NCBI GenBank assembly: GCA_944390615.1
Contig: CALXRJ010000164.1
Location: 1 to 7,332, forward strand
Length of the DNA: 7,332 nucleotides
Direction: 5' to 3'
Source: an uncultured Clostridia bacterium
GTDB lineage: Bacteria > Bacillota > Clostridia > TANB77 > CAG-508
Positions 1-5,887 of this stretch are shown in pieces. The notes under the pieces are model-generated. The model was not told the DNA's origin. It saw only the letters and a program-made list of their open reading frames with translations, and did no database searches. The position numbers and the translations under genes were made by a program. The number at the start of each line of letters is the position of its first letter. Position 1 is the first letter of the stretch.

Positions 1-628
1 AATATTTAGGCAATTTAAAGTTGTAAATGAAACAAATATTACAGATATAGAGAATATGAGAGAAGAAGAATTGCAAGAAGAACTTGCTAATTGGACGGCA
101 AAATATGAAGAAACCGAAGCACAATACGAGGAAACATTAGCAACATTAAATAAATATAAAGAAGAATCTTCTTCTGACACTGAGACAAAAAAGAATTTAG
201 AAGAAGAGTTAGAAAAATTAAATTTAATGTTAGGAGTAACAGATGTTCAAGGAACAGGTATAATTATTACATTAGAAGATGGCGATGATGTAATAAAAAG
301 TATAGATGCCGATGAACTAATGATAATTGTAAATTATTTAAAAGAAGCTGGTGCAGAGGCTATTTCAATTAATGATCAAAGAATAATAAATACTACATAT
401 ATTGTAAATATTAATTCATTCATAAAAGTAAATAGTCAAAGAGTTACAGCACCATATACTATAAAAGCTATAGGTGACCCTGATTATTTAAAAAGCTCAT
501 TAATAGGAGTTGGAGGATATTCAGAAAAAATAGAGTCATGGGGACAAGAGATTAATATTGAAGAGCAAAAGAAAGTTTCAATTCCAAAATATGATGGAGA
601 ATTGGAAACAAATTATATTGAAGAATAG
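1..628 (+). CDS. DUF881 family protein (YlxW/YlxX-like), 5' end outside the window
   Basis: This is the C-terminal part of a DUF881 protein. The reading frame is open from the first full codon at position 2, so the gene starts upstream; the ATG at 56 is only an internal Met with no ribosome binding site. The usual N-terminal membrane helix is therefore not visible. What is seen is an acidic coiled coil (about 56-220, rich in E, K and L), then the DUF881 core: a GTGIIITLED strand, AGAEAISINDQRI (about 347-385), a VNSQRVTAPY stretch and AIGDP (about 464-480). It ends with the family's typical tail containing SIPKYDGE. The family lies next to sbp and ftsA in many Firmicutes, as ylxW and ylxX do in Bacillus subtilis. 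Its role is not established; a link to division or envelope work is inferred from position. The stop is 14 bases before sbp, so the two are probably cotranscribed. Confidence 0.92.
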   Translation, partial: IFRQFKVVNETNITDIENMREEELQEELANWTAKYEETEAQYEETLATLNKYKEESSSDTETKKNLEEELEKLNLMLGVTDVQGTGIIITLEDGDDVIKSIDADELMIIVNYLKEAGAEAISINDQRIINTTYIVNINSFIKVNSQRVTAPYTIKAIGDPDYLKSSLIGVGGYSEKIESWGQEINIEEQKKVSIPKYDGELETNYIEE

Positions 629-642
629 AAAGGGAGAGAATT

Positions 643-975
643 ATGGTTTTAATAGCAATATTGATTGGTTGTATTTTAGGAGCGTTGGTAGGAATTAATT
701 TACCAATAATTTCATATTCATATTCAAGTTATTTGGCAATAGCAATAATAGCAGCACTTGATTCAGTGTTTGGTGGAATTACAGGAGTTTTAAAAGGAGA
801 ATTTGATTTTAAAGTATTTATATCAGGATTTTTCTGTAATGCAATACTTTCAATTTTACTAACATTTTTGGGAAATAAGTTGAATGTAGATATTTATTTA
901 GCTGCTATAGTTGTTTTTGTTGGAAGAATGTTTATTAACTTGACAATAATTAGAAAATATTATAAAGAAAAATAG
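643..975 (+). CDS. sbp: Small basic protein Sbp (DUF1290 family)
   Basis: This is a 110-residue integral membrane protein of the Sbp/DUF1290 family. About four hydrophobic segments are visible (roughly residues 1-20, 28-48, 57-76 and 84-103). Family motifs are clear: ALDSVFGG at 38-45, FISGFFCNAILSILLTFLG at 59-77, and a C-terminal segment with GRMFINL and IIRK (94-105). Members are usually about 110-120 residues, so it is full length. The ATG at 643 has AGGGAG at 631-636, six bases upstream. In B. subtilis sbp also sits between ylxX and ftsA. The molecular function is unknown; neighbours suggest an envelope or division role. No hairpin terminator is visible in the 213 bases before ftsA, so some transcription may continue into ftsA. 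Confidence 0.93.
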   Translation: MVLIAILIGCILGALVGINLPIISYSYSSYLAIAIIAALDSVFGGITGVLKGEFDFKVFISGFFCNAILSILLTFLGNKLNVDIYLAAIVVFVGRMFINLTIIRKYYKEK

Positions 976-1069
976 TCAAAAAAATGGGAAGAATATAAAA
1001 TTAGAAAAACCAATAAAATTCAAGAAGAACAAAAATAAGATTACATAAAATTCCAAAAAATGGAAGAAA

Positions 1070-1113
1070 AACATTACAAATTTATTACAAAAATATTACA
1101 AAATTATAACAAA
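1070..1113 (+). promoter_or_regulatory. Four tandem 11-bp ATTACAAA-type repeats upstream of ftsA; candidate WalR-type operator
   Basis: Four consecutive 11-bp units start at 1070, 1081, 1092 and 1103. The hexamer cores are ATTACA at 1073, 1084 and 1095, and ATAACA at 1106. The reverse complements are TGTAAT (three times) and TGTTAT, each separated by exactly five bases. All four fit the published WalR/YycF consensus TGTWAH-N5-TGTWAH. One more ATTACA lies at 1040, exactly 33 bp (three periods) before the first. The array ends five bases before the -35 hexamer, a usual place for an activator. One helical turn per repeat is typical of OmpR/PhoB-family response regulators. Assignment to WalR is inference from motif match and from the known YycF control of B. 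subtilis ftsAZ; a PhoP-like regulator is the main alternative. Confidence 0.6.
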
Positions 1114-1118
1114 TTCTA

Positions 1119-1147
1119 TTGACATTTGTCCAAAAATGTAATATATA
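1119..1147 (+). promoter_or_regulatory. Sigma-A-type promoter for ftsA-ftsZ
   Basis: A perfect -35 TTGACA (1119-1124) is followed after 17 bases by TATATA (1142-1147), five of six matches to TATAAT. The upstream DNA is very A/T-rich. The expected start site is near 1154, giving a leader of about 35 bases before the ftsA start codon. The spacer contains a perfect inverted repeat, ACATTT at 1122-1127 and AAATGT at 1134-1139, which could be an operator. Confidence 0.75.
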
Positions 1148-1176
1148 TAAACCTAGAAAATTTAAATTGAAAATAT

Positions 1177-1181
1177 GGAGG
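1177..1181 (+). promoter_or_regulatory. Ribosome binding site of ftsA (supports a TTG start)
   Basis: GGAGG lies seven bases before the TTG at 1189. No in-frame ATG or GTG occurs near this site, and the ATG at 1175 is in another frame that stops quickly. This fixes TTG 1189 as the start. Confidence 0.8.
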
Positions 1182-1188
1182 AATTATC

Positions 1189-2418
1189 TTGGCAATAGGA
1201 GATATCATAGTGGGCATAGACATTGGAACAACCAAAGTTTGCTTAGTAGCTGGCGAAGTAAACAACTTTGGGCAAATAGAAATCATATGTTGCACTTCAT
1301 ATAAATGTAATGTATTAAAAAAAGGCAAGATAGTTGACGAAGATGATATTAGTTTAAGTATTTCCAAAACTATCAAGCAAGCAGAAGAAGAAACAGAATT
1401 AAAAATCAATTCAGCTTATGTAACTATTCCAGGAAAATATGTAACAATTGTTCAAAACAGTGTACAAAAAGAAGTAAAAGACAAATTTGCAGGAATTTCT
1501 CACAAAGATTTACAAAATGCAATTATGCAAGTAAAAGATATCGAAGTACCTGAAAATAAAATGCTAGTAGATATTGCGATTAATCAAGTAACACTCGATA
1601 ATGGAAAAGTCGTTACAGACCCGGTAGGAAGTTTTGCTTCCACCTTTACAGTAGAGGCACAAGTTATATTAGCTGAAAAAGATTATGTAAGAAAATTAAC
1701 CAGTATTTTTAGAAAAGCAGGAGTAGAAATTGATGGAATTATTCCAGTCACCCTAGCAGAAAGAAATTTAGTTTTAGACAAAAACGAGCTTTATGATAAT
1801 GTCATGTTATTAGATGTCGGAGCTGGAAACACAGATATAGGCGTGTTTGAGGGGGATGTTTTCAAATACACCAATACCATTCCATTAGGAGGAAACAATA
1901 TCACACATGACATAGCACTTGTTTTAAATATCTCAGAAGAAGAGGCAGAAAAACTAAAAAGACAATATGGGTTAGCACTAAAATCATTTATTGATAATGA
2001 CAATGAAATCATGCTAAATACCTGTACAGATGAATCAAGAAGCAAAGTCATAAAAAGTTCAGAGCTAATCGAAATAATGGAAGCCAGAATAGAAGAAATA
2101 TTTTCTATTATCAACAAAGACATAACTAACCAAGGTTTCAAATCAAGAATCAATAATGTAATACTAACAGGGCAAGGAATTACCAATATTAATAAATGTG
2201 ATGTTGCTGGAAAAATAGCACTTAACATACCTGTAAAAATATCAACAGGAAGGGCCGTAAGTACAGTAAAACCAGAATTTAGAACAAGTTATGCTTTAAT
2301 CAGATACATAGCCTCAAGGCCTTTTGCCAAATCAGTATCAAGTAAAATTGACACCAACTCAAAAGAAAATTTTTGGAAAACAATGATTTCACGAATAAAA
2401 GAATTTTTTTATAGCTAA
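1189..2418 (+). CDS. ftsA: Cell division protein FtsA
   Basis: FtsA is an actin-like ATP-binding protein that tethers FtsZ filaments to the membrane and recruits later divisome proteins. The 409-residue product has the expected actin-superfamily motifs: phosphate-1 GIDIGTTK (residues 9-16), phosphate-2 LLDVGAGNTDIG (207-218) and an adenosine motif VILTGQGI (324-331), where a Gln replaces the usual second Gly of TGG. The FtsA-specific 1C insertion falls between the first two motifs, about residues 85-165. The last 17 or so residues, ENFWKTMISRIKEFFYS, form the expected amphipathic membrane-targeting helix. Length is close to E. coli FtsA (420). The start codon is TTG behind a strong GGAGG, and MAIGDIIVGIDIG aligns with family N-termini. 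It is 28 bases upstream of ftsZ, in one operon driven by the promoter at 1119-1147. A weak start codon may help keep FtsA below FtsZ in amount; that is inference. Confidence 0.97.
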   Translation: MAIGDIIVGIDIGTTKVCLVAGEVNNFGQIEIICCTSYKCNVLKKGKIVDEDDISLSISKTIKQAEEETELKINSAYVTIPGKYVTIVQNSVQKEVKDKFAGISHKDLQNAIMQVKDIEVPENKMLVDIAINQVTLDNGKVVTDPVGSFASTFTVEAQVILAEKDYVRKLTSIFRKAGVEIDGIIPVTLAERNLVLDKNELYDNVMLLDVGAGNTDIGVFEGDVFKYTNTIPLGGNNITHDIALVLNISEEEAEKLKRQYGLALKSFIDNDNEIMLNTCTDESRSKVIKSSELIEIMEARIEEIFSIINKDITNQGFKSRINNVILTGQGITNINKCDVAGKIALNIPVKISTGRAVSTVKPEFRTSYALIRYIASRPFAKSVSSKIDTNSKENFWKTMISRIKEFFYS

Positions 2419-2446
2419 AAACAAAATTAAGGGAGGAAATTAAATT

Positions 2447-3574
2447 ATGATGGATTATGACGATAACACTAACCTAACAATGATGGATGGGAATGCAACA
2501 ATCAAGGTAATAGGTGTAGGAGGTGCAGGAAATAATGCAGTAAATAGAATGCTAGATTTAGGAATTAAATCAGTAGACTTTATTGCAGTAAATACTGATA
2601 GACAAGCATTAGCAAAATCCAAAGCAAATACCAAAATTCAAATAGGAGAAAAAATAACCAGAGGACTTGGAGCTGGAGCAAATCCAGACATAGGAGCACA
2701 ATCAGCTGAAGAAAGTAAAACAGAACTTTCAGAAGTTCTAAGAGGCGCAGACATGGTATTTGTTACAGCTGGAATGGGTGGAGGAACCGGAACAGGTGCA
2801 GCACCAATTGTAGCAGGACTTGCAAAGGAAATGGGAATCTTAACAATAGGCGTAGTTACCAAACCATTCACATTTGAAGGAAAAAAACGTCTTGCACAAG
2901 CAGAACGTGGAATAGAAAGTTTAAAATCAAAGGTAGATACTTTAATCGTAATACCAAATGATAAATTATTACAAATCATTGACAGAAAAACATCCATGGC
3001 AGAAGCATTTTTAATGGCTGATGATATTTTAAGACAAGGTGTACAAGGTATATCAGATTTAATAACTGTTACAGGAACTGTAAACCTAGACTTTGCAGAT
3101 GTAAAAACAATTATGCTAAACACAGGAATGGCCCATATGGGAACAGGACGTGCATCTGGAGAAAATAAAGCAGAAGATGCTGCCAAAGAAGCAATTCAAA
3201 GTCCGTTACTAGAAACTTCAATTGAAGGAGCAAGAGGCGTTATTATCAATATAACAGGTGGTGAAGATTTAGGCTTACAAGAAGTAAACACAGCAGCAGA
3301 ACTAATCCAACGCAGTGTAGATCCCGAAGCTAATATCATCTTCGGAACAGTTATTGACCCAGATATGAATGATGAAATAAAAATAACTGTAATTGCAACA
3401 GGTTTTGACCAACCAGATGAAATCAAAACACCAAGAATAGAACCAACTGGAACTACCGCAAAACCTTGGGAAAAGAAAGTAAGTTCTATCCCATCCAATC
3501 AAGATTTAAGTTCATCACAAAATGATTTAGACATTCCATCATTTTTAAGAAAAAATAAAAATAAAGCCATGTAA
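2447..3574 (+). CDS. ftsZ: Cell division protein FtsZ
   Basis: FtsZ is the tubulin-like GTPase that polymerises into the Z ring at the division site. The 375-residue protein has the N-terminal nucleotide-binding GVGGAGNNAVNRM (residues 23-35), the tubulin signature GMGGGTGTGAAP (109-120) and the T7 synergy loop NLDFAD (213-218), whose acidic residues complete the GTPase site of the next subunit. The C-terminal globular domain ends near residue 317. A polar linker of about 40 residues with Pro, Ser and Thr leads to DIPSFLRKNKNK, the conserved C-terminal peptide that binds FtsA and other partners. The ATG at 2447 has GGAGG at 2432-2436, ten bases upstream; the adjacent ATG at 2450 is three bases further away. 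The gene ends in the bidirectional terminator at 3576-3604. In many Firmicutes spoIIGA-sigE-sigG follow ftsZ; here a converging spoVA operon does. Confidence 0.99.
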   Translation: MMDYDDNTNLTMMDGNATIKVIGVGGAGNNAVNRMLDLGIKSVDFIAVNTDRQALAKSKANTKIQIGEKITRGLGAGANPDIGAQSAEESKTELSEVLRGADMVFVTAGMGGGTGTGAAPIVAGLAKEMGILTIGVVTKPFTFEGKKRLAQAERGIESLKSKVDTLIVIPNDKLLQIIDRKTSMAEAFLMADDILRQGVQGISDLITVTGTVNLDFADVKTIMLNTGMAHMGTGRASGENKAEDAAKEAIQSPLLETSIEGARGVIINITGGEDLGLQEVNTAAELIQRSVDPEANIIFGTVIDPDMNDEIKITVIATGFDQPDEIKTPRIEPTGTTAKPWEKKVSSIPSNQDLSSSQNDLDIPSFLRKNKNKAM

Positions 3575-3575
3575 A

Positions 3576-3604
3576 AAAAAGCAATAGAATTTCTATTGCT
3601 TTTT
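3576..3604. terminator. Bidirectional intrinsic terminator between ftsZ and spoVAEb
   Basis: A near-perfect palindrome: GCAATAG (3581-3587) pairs with CTATTGC (3593-3599) around a five-base loop. An A-run on the left (3576-3580) and a T-run on the right (3600-3604) extend the stem and supply a U-tract for either strand. It serves ftsZ on the plus strand and spoVAEb on the minus strand. The right arm overlaps the spoVAEb end: the stop codon (3593-3595) and the final Lys-Lys-Gln codons are in the hairpin. Confidence 0.88.
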
Positions 3605-3979
3605 CATTTTAGGTTTAGAAATTAAAGATGCGATATAACCAAAGAATACAGCAGCAGCAATTCCACCGGCACTTGCCTTTAAGCCTCCAGTAAATACACC
3701 TAAAAGACCAGTTTCTTTTACAGCCTCAATCGTACCTTTTGCTAAGTTATTACCAAATCCCAATAAAGGAACGGTTGCACCACATCCGGCAAAATCTACT
3801 AAGTATTTATAAATTCCGAGTCCACCTAAAATAGTGCCAACTGTAACAAATAAAACTAAGATTCTGGCAGAAGTTAATTTAGTTTTATCTAATAAAATTT
3901 GCCCTACAACACAAATTAAACCACCAACCATAAAACATCGTATCAAAAGCATCCAATCAAAATTTTGCCAAAACTCCAT
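3593..3979 (-). CDS. spoVAE: Stage V sporulation protein SpoVAEb (SpoVAE)
   Basis: This is a membrane protein of the SpoVA family, part of the spore inner-membrane channel that moves calcium-dipicolinate into the forespore and releases it in germination. From the chosen start it has 128 residues; the family norm is about 116-125. It shows hydrophobic segments at about 9-30, 38-58, 66-80 and 92-121. Family motifs are GGLICVVGQ (19-27), KLTSARILVLF (34-44), GATVPLLGFGN (67-77), LLGVFTGGL (92-100) and ASAGGIAAA (102-110). The ATG at 3979 has AGGAGG (3989-3994) nine bases upstream. A longer frame from a TTG at 4039 lacks a ribosome binding site. It is the last gene of the operon, 63 bases after spoVAD. 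GGLIC and the VPxxGFxN pattern are shared with SpoVAC, so the two are paralogues. Confidence 0.95.
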   Translation of the reverse strand: MEFWQNFDWMLLIRCFMVGGLICVVGQILLDKTKLTSARILVLFVTVGTILGGLGIYKYLVDFAGCGATVPLLGFGNNLAKGTIEAVKETGLLGVFTGGLKASAGGIAAAVFFGYIASLISKPKMKKQ

Positions 3980-3988
3980 AATAATATT

Positions 3989-3994
3989 CCTCCT
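3989..3994 (-). promoter_or_regulatory. Ribosome binding site of spoVAEb
   Basis: AGGAGG on the minus strand, nine bases before the ATG at 3979. It decides for the shorter 128-residue product over the 148-residue frame from the TTG at 4039. Confidence 0.8.
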
Positions 3995-4042
3995 TTTTTC
4001 ATGGAAAGACAGATTTTTTTTAAACGTTTCGATTGCCAAAAA

Positions 4043-5044
4043 TTAAACTTCGATCGACACTGCTTGAGCAATTCCAGGGATAGACTCACCTTGTTGAGAA
4101 CTCATAGAATTCATAAGAGCACCTGTTGCAATAAGAAGAATTTTATTTAGTTTTTTTGTTTTTAGTTGCTCAAATAAATAACCTGAAAACACACTAGCAC
4201 AGCAACCACAACCACTACCGCCGGAGTGCGTATCTTGTGTGGATTTATCAAAGATTAAAACACCACAATCATTGTAAACAGATTTGATAGAATAGCCTGC
4301 CTTTTGACATAAATCAATCAAAATATCTTTTCCAATATGTCCAAGGTCTCCAGTCAGAATAGCATCATAATAAGTTGGTTTTCTGCCTGTATCAGAAAAA
4401 TGAGTCATTAAAGTATCAAATGCTGCAGGAGCCATAGCAGCTCCCATATTATTAGCATCTTTGATTCCCATATCTACAATTTTTCCTGTTGTTATGTGTG
4501 TAATATAAGGTCCTGAGCCGTCCTTAGAAAGCAAAGTAGTACCAGCAGCAGTAACCGTCCATTGAGAAGTTGGTGGTCTTTGATTTCCTAATTCTAGAGG
4601 AAATCGAAATTGTCTTTCTGAGCTGCAAAAATGGCTAGATGCACTACATATGGCATAATGAATGCCACCTTCTAAAAAAACAGAAGCAAGCTGTAACCCC
4701 TCAACAAAAGTAGAACAAGCACCAAATATCCCATAAAAAGGAACATTTAATTCGCGAAGCCCAAAACTGGACGAAATACATTGATTTAGCAGGTCACCTG
4801 CAAAGCAATATTCAATTTTTTCAGAAGGAACGCCTGATTTGGCAATTAACATATTAACGGTTTCTTTTACAATTTTACTTTCCGCTTTTTCCCAACTTTT
4901 TTCTCCCCACATTTCATCTTCTAAACATTGATCAAAATATTTAGCGAGTGGACCTTCAGCTTCTTTTGGTCCCACAATACAGGCAGTTTCTAAAATGGTT
5001 GGCGGAGTATCAAATTTAATGGTTTGTTTTCCTAATTTTTGCAT
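4043..5044 (-). CDS. spoVAD: Stage V sporulation protein SpoVAD, thiolase-fold dipicolinate-binding protein
   Basis: SpoVAD is a soluble protein with a thiolase/ketosynthase-like fold. It binds dipicolinic acid and acts with the SpoVA membrane proteins at the spore inner membrane. The product has 333 residues from the chosen start, against about 338 in B. subtilis. Visible motifs are GKQTIKF near the N-terminus (5-11), AGDLLNQ (82-88), FGACST with Cys110 at the place of the thiolase nucleophile (107-112), SSERQFRFP (141-149), MGAAMAPAAFD (200-210), LTGDLGHIG (230-238), NDCG (258-261), GGSGCGCCAS (275-284) and ATGAL (306-310). The ATG at 5044 has AGGAGG six bases upstream; an in-frame ATG at 5065 would add seven residues but would place the ribosome binding site inside the gene. 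It lies between spoVAC and spoVAEb, the order usual in clostridia. Confidence 0.97.
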   Translation of the reverse strand: MQKLGKQTIKFDTPPTILETACIVGPKEAEGPLAKYFDQCLEDEMWGEKSWEKAESKIVKETVNMLIAKSGVPSEKIEYCFAGDLLNQCISSSFGLRELNVPFYGIFGACSTFVEGLQLASVFLEGGIHYAICSASSHFCSSERQFRFPLELGNQRPPTSQWTVTAAGTTLLSKDGSGPYITHITTGKIVDMGIKDANNMGAAMAPAAFDTLMTHFSDTGRKPTYYDAILTGDLGHIGKDILIDLCQKAGYSIKSVYNDCGVLIFDKSTQDTHSGGSGCGCCASVFSGYLFEQLKTKKLNKILLIATGALMNSMSSQQGESIPGIAQAVSIEV

Positions 5045-5050
5045 GTTAAA

Positions 5051-5056
5051 CCTCCT
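5051..5056 (-). promoter_or_regulatory. Ribosome binding site of spoVAD
   Basis: AGGAGG, extended to TAAGGAGGT, lies six bases before the ATG at 5044 on the minus strand. It selects this start over the in-frame ATG at 5065. Confidence 0.85.
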
Positions 5057-5128
5057 TAAATTCAAAAGAAATGTTCAAAAATGATTTCGATTAAGATAAA
5101 AAATAAAAAAATTTTTTTGCAGATTAAT

Positions 5129-5578
5129 TTATAGGTTAAAAAGTAAATATATTAGACCAACGACAATGGAAGTAGAAAGTCCATAAACTAATACAGGCCC
5201 TGCAACAGTAAACATTTTAGCACCTACTCCCATCACATAACCTTCAGATTTGTATTCCATGGCAGGCGCAACAATCGAGTTAGCAAAACCAGTAATTGGT
5301 ACGAAAGAACCAGCTCCGGCAATTTTTCCGATCTTATTAAAAAGGTTAAGACCTGTCAATAAAGCTGTTATTCCAATTAATACAATAGAAACAACAGTTC
5401 CGGCAGAAGTTTCATCTAATCCTTTATATAAACAAAAGGAAAAAATAATTTGACCAATAGAGCAAATCAATCCACCAATCCAAAAAGCATTGAAACAATT
5501 CTTCCAAATAGGGGAATTAGGGGATTTTTGATTCACATATTCTTGATAATCTTTGTTAGTATCAATAGGACTATTCAT
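5129..5578 (-). CDS. spoVAC: Stage V sporulation protein SpoVAC
   Basis: SpoVAC is a membrane protein of the SpoVA family; the B. subtilis protein is reported to act as a mechanosensitive channel in calcium-dipicolinate release during spore germination. From the chosen start the product has 149 residues, against 150 in B. subtilis. A polar N-terminus with YVNQKSPNSPIWKN (14-27) precedes hydrophobic segments at about 29-49, 60-81, 90-104 and 119-147. Family motifs are AFWIGGLICSIGQ (31-43), GAGSFVPITGFANS (88-101) and MEYKSEG (107-113). The ATG at 5578 has AAGGA (5589-5593) ten bases upstream. In-frame ATGs at 5635 and 5677 would add hydrophobic N-terminal residues absent from the family; the one at 5635 does have a GAGGA-like site, so a longer form is not excluded. 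First gene of the operon, with 84 bases to spoVAD. Confidence 0.94.
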   Translation of the reverse strand: MNSPIDTNKDYQEYVNQKSPNSPIWKNCFNAFWIGGLICSIGQIIFSFCLYKGLDETSAGTVVSIVLIGITALLTGLNLFNKIGKIAGAGSFVPITGFANSIVAPAMEYKSEGYVMGVGAKMFTVAGPVLVYGLSTSIVVGLIYLLFNL

Positions 5579-5665
5579 AAAGTTAACATCCTTTCTAAAA
5601 TACTTGGAAGGAAGAAAAATGAAAAAAGATTTCATAACTTCCTCAAATAAATAAATTTCTAAAAA

Positions 5666-5694
5666 TATCATTTCCATATTGGCTAAAAATATAC
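5666..5694 (-). promoter_or_regulatory. Candidate sigma-G promoter for spoVAC-spoVAD-spoVAEb
   Basis: On the minus strand GTATA (5690-5694) fits the sigma-G -35 pattern GHATR. After 17 bases, AATGATA (5666-5672) matches the -10 pattern CATNNTA except for the first base. The leader to the ATG at 5578 would be about 80 bases. spoVA operons are known sigma-G targets. The site is short, partly imperfect and in AT-rich DNA, so it is only a candidate. Confidence 0.4.
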
Positions 5695-5754
5695 ATGTAT
5701 TAAAAAGAAAAAAAGAGGGAGACTAAATTCGAGGAAAAATTACAAAAAAACAAA

Positions 5755-5787
5755 AATATTACATCAATATTACATTTATATTACATT
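5755..5787 (+). promoter_or_regulatory. Three tandem 11-bp AATATTACAT repeats upstream of the pilM-pilN gene; candidate WalR-type operator
   Basis: Three contiguous 11-bp units of the form WATATTACATY begin at 5755, 5766 and 5777. The ATTACA cores are at 5758, 5769 and 5780; the reverse complements are TGTAAT with exact five-base spacers, fitting TGTWAH-N5-TGTWAH. A degenerate unit (AAAACA at 5747) is in phase, while another ATTACA at 5739 is out of phase. The array ends 13 bases before the putative -35 at 5801. Core, period and strand match the array at 1070-1113 upstream of ftsA, so one regulator may bind both. Its identity is inference. Confidence 0.55.
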
Positions 5788-5800
5788 TTAATAAAAGGTA

Positions 5801-5829
5801 TTGATTTTCATTATAAAAACATATAAAAT
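5801..5829 (+). promoter_or_regulatory. Probable sigma-A-type promoter for the pilM-pilN gene
   Basis: TTGATT (5801-5806, four of six to TTGACA) and TAAAAT (5824-5829, five of six to TATAAT) are 17 bases apart. The leader to the ATG at 5888 would be about 50 bases. The region is AT-rich, and TATAAA at 5822 with a 15-base spacer is an alternative -10. The weak -35 next to a phased repeat array is what an activator-dependent promoter looks like, but that is inference. Confidence 0.5.
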
Positions 5830-5874
5830 AAAAAAAGATTGAGATACAAATTTTATAACAAGAGAATAAAAGCG

Positions 5875-5879
5875 AGGAG
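5875..5879 (+). promoter_or_regulatory. Ribosome binding site of the pilM-pilN fusion gene
   Basis: AGGAG lies eight bases before the ATG at 5888. It supports this start, from which the frame stays open to the window end. Confidence 0.8.
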
Positions 5880-5887
5880 CGTAGAAA

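Larger units (their letters stand above)
5579..5887. other. Divergent intergenic region between spoVAC and the pilM-pilN fusion gene
   Basis: These 309 bases hold no convincing gene. From left to right they contain the spoVAC ribosome binding site (about 5589-5593), a candidate sigma-G promoter reading left (5666-5694), a ten-base palindrome ATACATGTAT (5691-5700), and a purine-rich stretch (5701-5720). Then come a lone ATTACA (5739), the three tandem ATTACA repeats (5755-5787), a probable promoter reading right (5801-5829) and the pilM-pilN ribosome binding site (5875-5879). The leftmost part could instead be coding if SpoVAC starts at 5635 or 5677. Confidence 0.6.

Noticed and set aside
1070..1113. 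Reading the 11-bp repeats as PhoP boxes or as a CRISPR array
   Set aside because: CRISPR repeats are far longer and have unique spacers. The PhoP pattern TTWACA fits less well than the WalR consensus, though a PhoP-like regulator is not fully excluded.
1116..1409. Minus-strand open frame over the ftsA promoter and 5' end
   Set aside because: It overlaps the ftsA promoter and coding start, shows no domain-like features, and is a shadow of the real gene.
2638..3186. Minus-strand 182-codon open frame inside ftsZ
   Set aside because: It lies wholly within the confidently assigned ftsZ, with low-complexity Ser/Pro/Ala content typical of an antisense shadow.
3980..4039. Longer SpoVAEb N-terminus from TTG at 4039
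   Set aside because: There is no ribosome binding site before the TTG, while AGGAGG directly precedes the ATG at 3979.
5102..5118. A-run followed by T-run between spoVAC and spoVAD, considered as a terminator
   Set aside because: The potential stem has almost no G or C and no clear loop, so it is unlikely to end transcription within the operon.
5579..5677. Longer SpoVAC N-terminus from ATG at 5677 or 5635
   Set aside because: It would add 19-33 mostly hydrophobic residues not found in the family and overlap the candidate sigma-G promoter. The 149-residue form matches the usual length. The 5635 start keeps some chance because a GAGGA precedes it.
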